A stretch of DNA of 64,000 nucleotides from Desulfonatronum thiodismutans (GTDB lineage: Bacteria; Desulfobacterota; Desulfovibrionia; Desulfovibrionales; Desulfonatronaceae): contig NZ_JPIK01000006.1 in assembly GCF_000717475.1 (NCBI RefSeq), positions 111,672-175,671 on the forward strand, read 5' to 3'. Positions 61,354 to 64,000 of this stretch are shown here, piece by piece (the first letter of the stretch is position 1; every line of letters starts with the position of its first letter). The notes beneath the pieces were generated by a model, which had not been told where the DNA came from, made no database searches, and saw only the letters and a program-made list of their open reading frames with translations. The translations under genes and the position numbers were made by a program.

Positions 61354-64000
61354 ATCCGCCCATGGACTACACCGAAGACACCCTGGTCGAAAAACCAGCC
61401 ATTGCCCTGCTGGAAGAGCTGGGCTGGACCCCGTTCAACGCCTTTCATGAATTCGATGGAGGTCTGAGCAGCCTGGGTCGGGAAAACAAGTCCGAGGTGA
61501 TTCTCAAGTCCCGGTTGCGGGAGGCTCTGCTTGTGCTCAACCCCGATGCCGCGCCCGAGGCCATCCATGAGGCCATCGCCGAACTGAGCCGGGACCGCTC
61601 CCGCCTGAGCATGGTTGCGGCCAACCGGGAGGTCTACGAACTGCTCAAGAGCGGGGTGCGCGTCAGCGTCCCTGATCCGGAGGGCGACGGCGAGAGCGTG
61701 GAAGTTATCCGGGTCATGGACTGGGATGTGCCGGGCAACAACGACTTCCTGGTCTGCTCCCAGTTCTGGATCACCGGAGAGATGCACACCCGCCGCGCCG
61801 ATCTGGTCGGGTTCGTCAACGGCCTGCCCCTGGTGCTGTTCGAACTCAAGGCCGTGCATCGCCGCCTGGAAACCGCCTTCACCGGCAACCTGCGCGACTA
61901 CAAGGACACCATCCCCCAACTGTTCTGGCCCAATGCCCTGGTTATCCTCTCCAACGGCAGCCAGAGCCGGGTGGGCAGCATCACCGCCGGTTGGGAACAC
62001 TTCGCGGAATGGAAAAAGGTGGACAGCGAAGACGAACCGGCCCGCGTCTCCCTGGAAACCATGCTCCGCGGGGTTTGCGATCCGGACAGGCTGCTGGACC
62101 TGGTGGAGAACTTTACCCTGTTCCAGGAAGCCCCCGGCGGACTGATCAAGCTGACGGCCAAGAACCATCAGTATCTGGGCGTGAACAACGCGATCGCTGC
62201 GCTGATCGCGACCCTCTCCCCGGCCCTCTCCCCGGCCCTCTCCCAGGGGGAGAGGGGGAAAGAGGATGGGGAAAATCCGGGCCAGAAAGAGAAGGGCAAG
62301 GGGCATTATCGAGGGGGGTATGATTTTGGCGGTCTTGTGAGTCGCGCTCGGGAATTGAGGCAATTGCAGACACCAGCCGAAGAAATTCTTTGGGTATTTT
62401 TGAGAAGCAAACAGCTTTTTGGGTATAAATTTCGGCGTCAGCATCAGATTGGTGATTATATCGTGGATTTTTATTGTCATGCCGCGAAATTGATCATCGA
62501 GGTTGACGGCAGCATTCATGACGTCCCTGAAAAGCAAACCAAGGACAAGAAAAAGCAAGCTTACCTCAAGGGTCTTGGGTACAAGATAATCCGAATCCCA
62601 AATGCCTCCATTCTTGATTCTCCTCACAAGGCACTCAATTTGATTGTCTTACACCTCCCCTCTCCCCCTGGGAGAGGGGCCGGGGGTGAGGGGAACACCG
62701 CCGAGAAGGCCAAAGGCCGTCTCGGCGTGTTCTGGCACACCCAGGGCAGCGGCAAGAGCGTGTCCATGATGTTCTTCACCCAGAAGGTCTTGCGCAAGAT
62801 TCCGGGCAACTGGACCTTTGTCGTGGTCACGGACCGTTTGGAACTGGACGGGCAAATCTACAAGCATTTCGCCACGTCCGGCGTGGTCACGGAAAGCCAG
62901 GCCCAGGCCGAGAGCAGCCGCCATTTGCGCCAACTGCTGGGCGAAGATCACCGCTTTGTCTTCACCATCATCAACAAGTTTCGCACCGAACGCGGCGAAA
63001 CGCATCCCGTACTTTCCGAGCGGGACGACATCATCGTGATCACCGACGAGGCCCACCGCAGCCAGTACGACACCATGGCCCTGAACATGCGCACGGCCCT
63101 GCCCAAGGCCTCGTTCCTGGCCTTTACCGGCACGCCCTTGATCGTGGGCGAAGAGAAAACGCGGCTGGTCTTCGGGGACTACATCAGCGTGTACGATTTT
63201 CAGCAGTCCGTGGCGGACGGGGCCACGGTGCCGCTCTATTACGAAAACCGCATTCCGGAACTGCAACTGACCAACGCCAACCTGAACGCGGACATGGAGC
63301 GCCTGTTGGAAGAGGCCGAGCTTGACGAGGCCCAGGAGAAAAAGCTGGAGCGGGATTTTGCCAGGGAATACCACCTGATTACCCGCGAGGACCGCCTGGA
63401 GGCCATTGCCAAGGATCTGGTGAATCATTTCTCGTCCAGGGGCTTCCGGGGCAAAGGCATGATGATCTGCATCGACAAGGCCACGGCGATCCGGATGTAT
63501 GACAAGGTGCGGAATCACTGGGATGCGAAGATCGCGGAATTGCGGGGAGAGTTGGACGGGGTGAACGAGGATGACCGGAGCGCCCTGGACGAAGACGTCC
63601 TGACCGAAATGGAGCAGCGTATTGCCTGGATGCGCGAAACCGACATGGCCGTGGTGGTCTCCCAGGGCCAGAACGAGATCGCTGAGATGGTCGCCAAGGG
63701 CTTGGACATCAAACCGCACCGCAAGCGGATGCTGGATGAAGACCTGGAAACCAGATTCAAGAAACCCGATGATCCACTCCGGCTGGTGTTTGTCTGCGCC
63801 ATGTGGATCACCGGCTTCGACGTGCCCAGTTGCTCCACGCTATATCTGGACAAGCCCATGCGCAACCACACCCTGATGCAGACCATCGCCAGGGCCAACC
63901 GGGTCTTTTTCGGCAAGGTATGCGGCCTGATCGTGGACTACGTCGGCGTGTTTCGCAACCTGGAAAAAGCCCTGGCCATTTACGGTTCCAAGGGCAGTTC
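61350..64000 (+). CDS. hsdR: Type I restriction endonuclease HsdR with embedded DUF559 domain (3' end beyond window)
   Basis: HsdR cuts DNA after ATP-driven translocation. The frame is open from 61350 to the window end (883 residues so far). The N-terminal nuclease has 'RADLVGFVNGLPLVLFELK' (Asp and ExK). The helicase shows 'HTQGSGKS' at residues 463-470, 'VITDEAHRSQYD', 'FTGTPL' and 'QTIARANR'. Between 'NHQYLGVNNAIAAL' and 'GRLGVFWHTQGSGKS', normally almost adjacent, about 170 extra residues (about 285-455) are inserted in frame, and they contain a DUF559 nuclease domain. No stop or frameshift occurs through the insert. Whether the protein is active cannot be told. Confidence 0.93.
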   Translation, partial: MNPPMDYTEDTLVEKPAIALLEELGWTPFNAFHEFDGGLSSLGRENKSEVILKSRLREALLVLNPDAAPEAIHEAIAELSRDRSRLSMVAANREVYELLKSGVRVSVPDPEGDGESVEVIRVMDWDVPGNNDFLVCSQFWITGEMHTRRADLVGFVNGLPLVLFELKAVHRRLETAFTGNLRDYKDTIPQLFWPNALVILSNGSQSRVGSITAGWEHFAEWKKVDSEDEPARVSLETMLRGVCDPDRLLDLVENFTLFQEAPGGLIKLTAKNHQYLGVNNAIAALIATLSPALSPALSQGERGKEDGENPGQKEKGKGHYRGGYDFGGLVSRARELRQLQTPAEEILWVFLRSKQLFGYKFRRQHQIGDYIVDFYCHAAKLIIEVDGSIHDVPEKQTKDKKKQAYLKGLGYKIIRIPNASILDSPHKALNLIVLHLPSPPGRGAGGEGNTAEKAKGRLGVFWHTQGSGKSVSMMFFTQKVLRKIPGNWTFVVVTDRLELDGQIYKHFATSGVVTESQAQAESSRHLRQLLGEDHRFVFTIINKFRTERGETHPVLSERDDIIVITDEAHRSQYDTMALNMRTALPKASFLAFTGTPLIVGEEKTRLVFGDYISVYDFQQSVADGATVPLYYENRIPELQLTNANLNADMERLLEEAELDEAQEKKLERDFAREYHLITREDRLEAIAKDLVNHFSSRGFRGKGMMICIDKATAIRMYDKVRNHWDAKIAELRGELDGVNEDDRSALDEDVLTEMEQRIAWMRETDMAVVVSQGQNEIAEMVAKGLDIKPHRKRMLDEDLETRFKKPDDPLRLVFVCAMWITGFDVPSCSTLYLDKPMRNHTLMQTIARANRVFFGKVCGLIVDYVGVFRNLEKALAIYGSKGS
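62204..62714 (+). mobile_element. DUF559-carrying palindromic insertion in hsdR
   Basis: A 511-bp insert. It starts with a mirrored flank (62204-62210), then a GC-rich palindromic unit (ACCCTC from 62211 to about 62257). A DUF559 domain is encoded from about 62337 to 62650 ('LQTPAEEILWVFLRSKQLFG', 'FRRQHQIGDYIVDFYCH', 'LIIEVDG', 'LGYKIIRIPN'). The inverse unit follows at 62655-62692, then a mirrored right flank (62694-62711). DUF559 is a PD-(D/E)xK, Vsr-like endonuclease family. The domain has no own stop; it is translated as part of HsdR. Its composition is richer in AT than hsdR around it. Confidence 0.85.

Noticed and set aside
62337..62650. DUF559 as a separate gene inside hsdR
   Set aside because: A GTG at 62337 could start it, but there is no stop after the domain; any product would continue into the HsdR helicase, so it is treated as an inserted domain.

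Overview
The window looks like the chromosome of a motile, anaerobic, Gram-negative bacterium of the Desulfovibrionales type (Desulfobacterota). This is inferred from flagellar genes, the anaerobic cobalamin enzymes CbiA/CbiC/CbiD/CobS, lipid A/Kdo and heptosyl transferases, a Mrp-type Fe-S carrier, and a fliJ-motE-like-truA-panC-panD-DUF502-metK-dciA gene run. No rRNA or other decisive species marker is present.

Bases 1-30,100 are core chromosome. A rightward operon carries fliF-fliG-fliH-fliI (fliI has an extra A in an A6 run), then cbiA-cbiC-cbiD and a MOSC protein. Two tRNAs (Glu, Gln) follow on the minus strand. A long leftward run (16.8 to 9.1 kb) mixes cobalamin (cobS), flagellar (fliJ, motE-like), tRNA modification (truA), pantothenate (panC, panD) and SAM synthesis (metK) genes. 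Next come mrp, a nitronate monooxygenase, mgtE, envelope genes (ABC exporter, heptosyltransferase, waaA), amino-acid and one-carbon genes (class IV aminotransferase, asd, metF), a pilC-like gene and a NUDIX hydrolase.

Bases 30,179-47,543 are an integrated element in the 3' end of a tRNA-Arg(TCG) gene, with a perfect 47-bp direct repeat at both ends. It encodes a tyrosine integrase, a compact replication/recombination module (RepA-like ATPase, SF2 helicase, RecA-like ATPase, 3'-5' exonuclease, RuvC-like nuclease) around a candidate origin, a GpA-type large terminase and a phosphoribosyltransferase-like protein fused to a terminase-small-subunit-like domain. It also has many small regulators and hypotheticals. 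There is no portal, capsid or tail gene, so it resembles a phage satellite or a stripped prophage that kept DNA packaging.

Only about 385 bp of chromosome separates it from a second element that begins in a truncated tRNA-Lys(CTT) at 47,929. This one carries an integrase, small regulators, a zinc-ribbon/J-domain-like protein and a large Toprim/DUF3987 primase-helicase-like protein, with clustered TTGAGGAC repeats at two loci. Its right end is not in the window. Downstream lies a type I restriction-modification locus: hsdM, hsdS, an AlbA_2/ATPase regulator-like gene and hsdR, which runs off the window end.

The most striking observation is in that locus. hsdM and hsdR both carry in-frame insertions bounded by the same GC-rich palindromic unit, including a perfect 38-nt match in opposite orientation. 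The hsdR insertion contains a complete DUF559 (Vsr-like) endonuclease domain placed just before the helicase Walker A motif. At all four insert junctions the flanking host sequence is mirrored inside the insert as an inverted copy, so each edge forms a hairpin. This resembles a translatable palindromic mobile element with a nuclease passenger and a short derivative lacking it.
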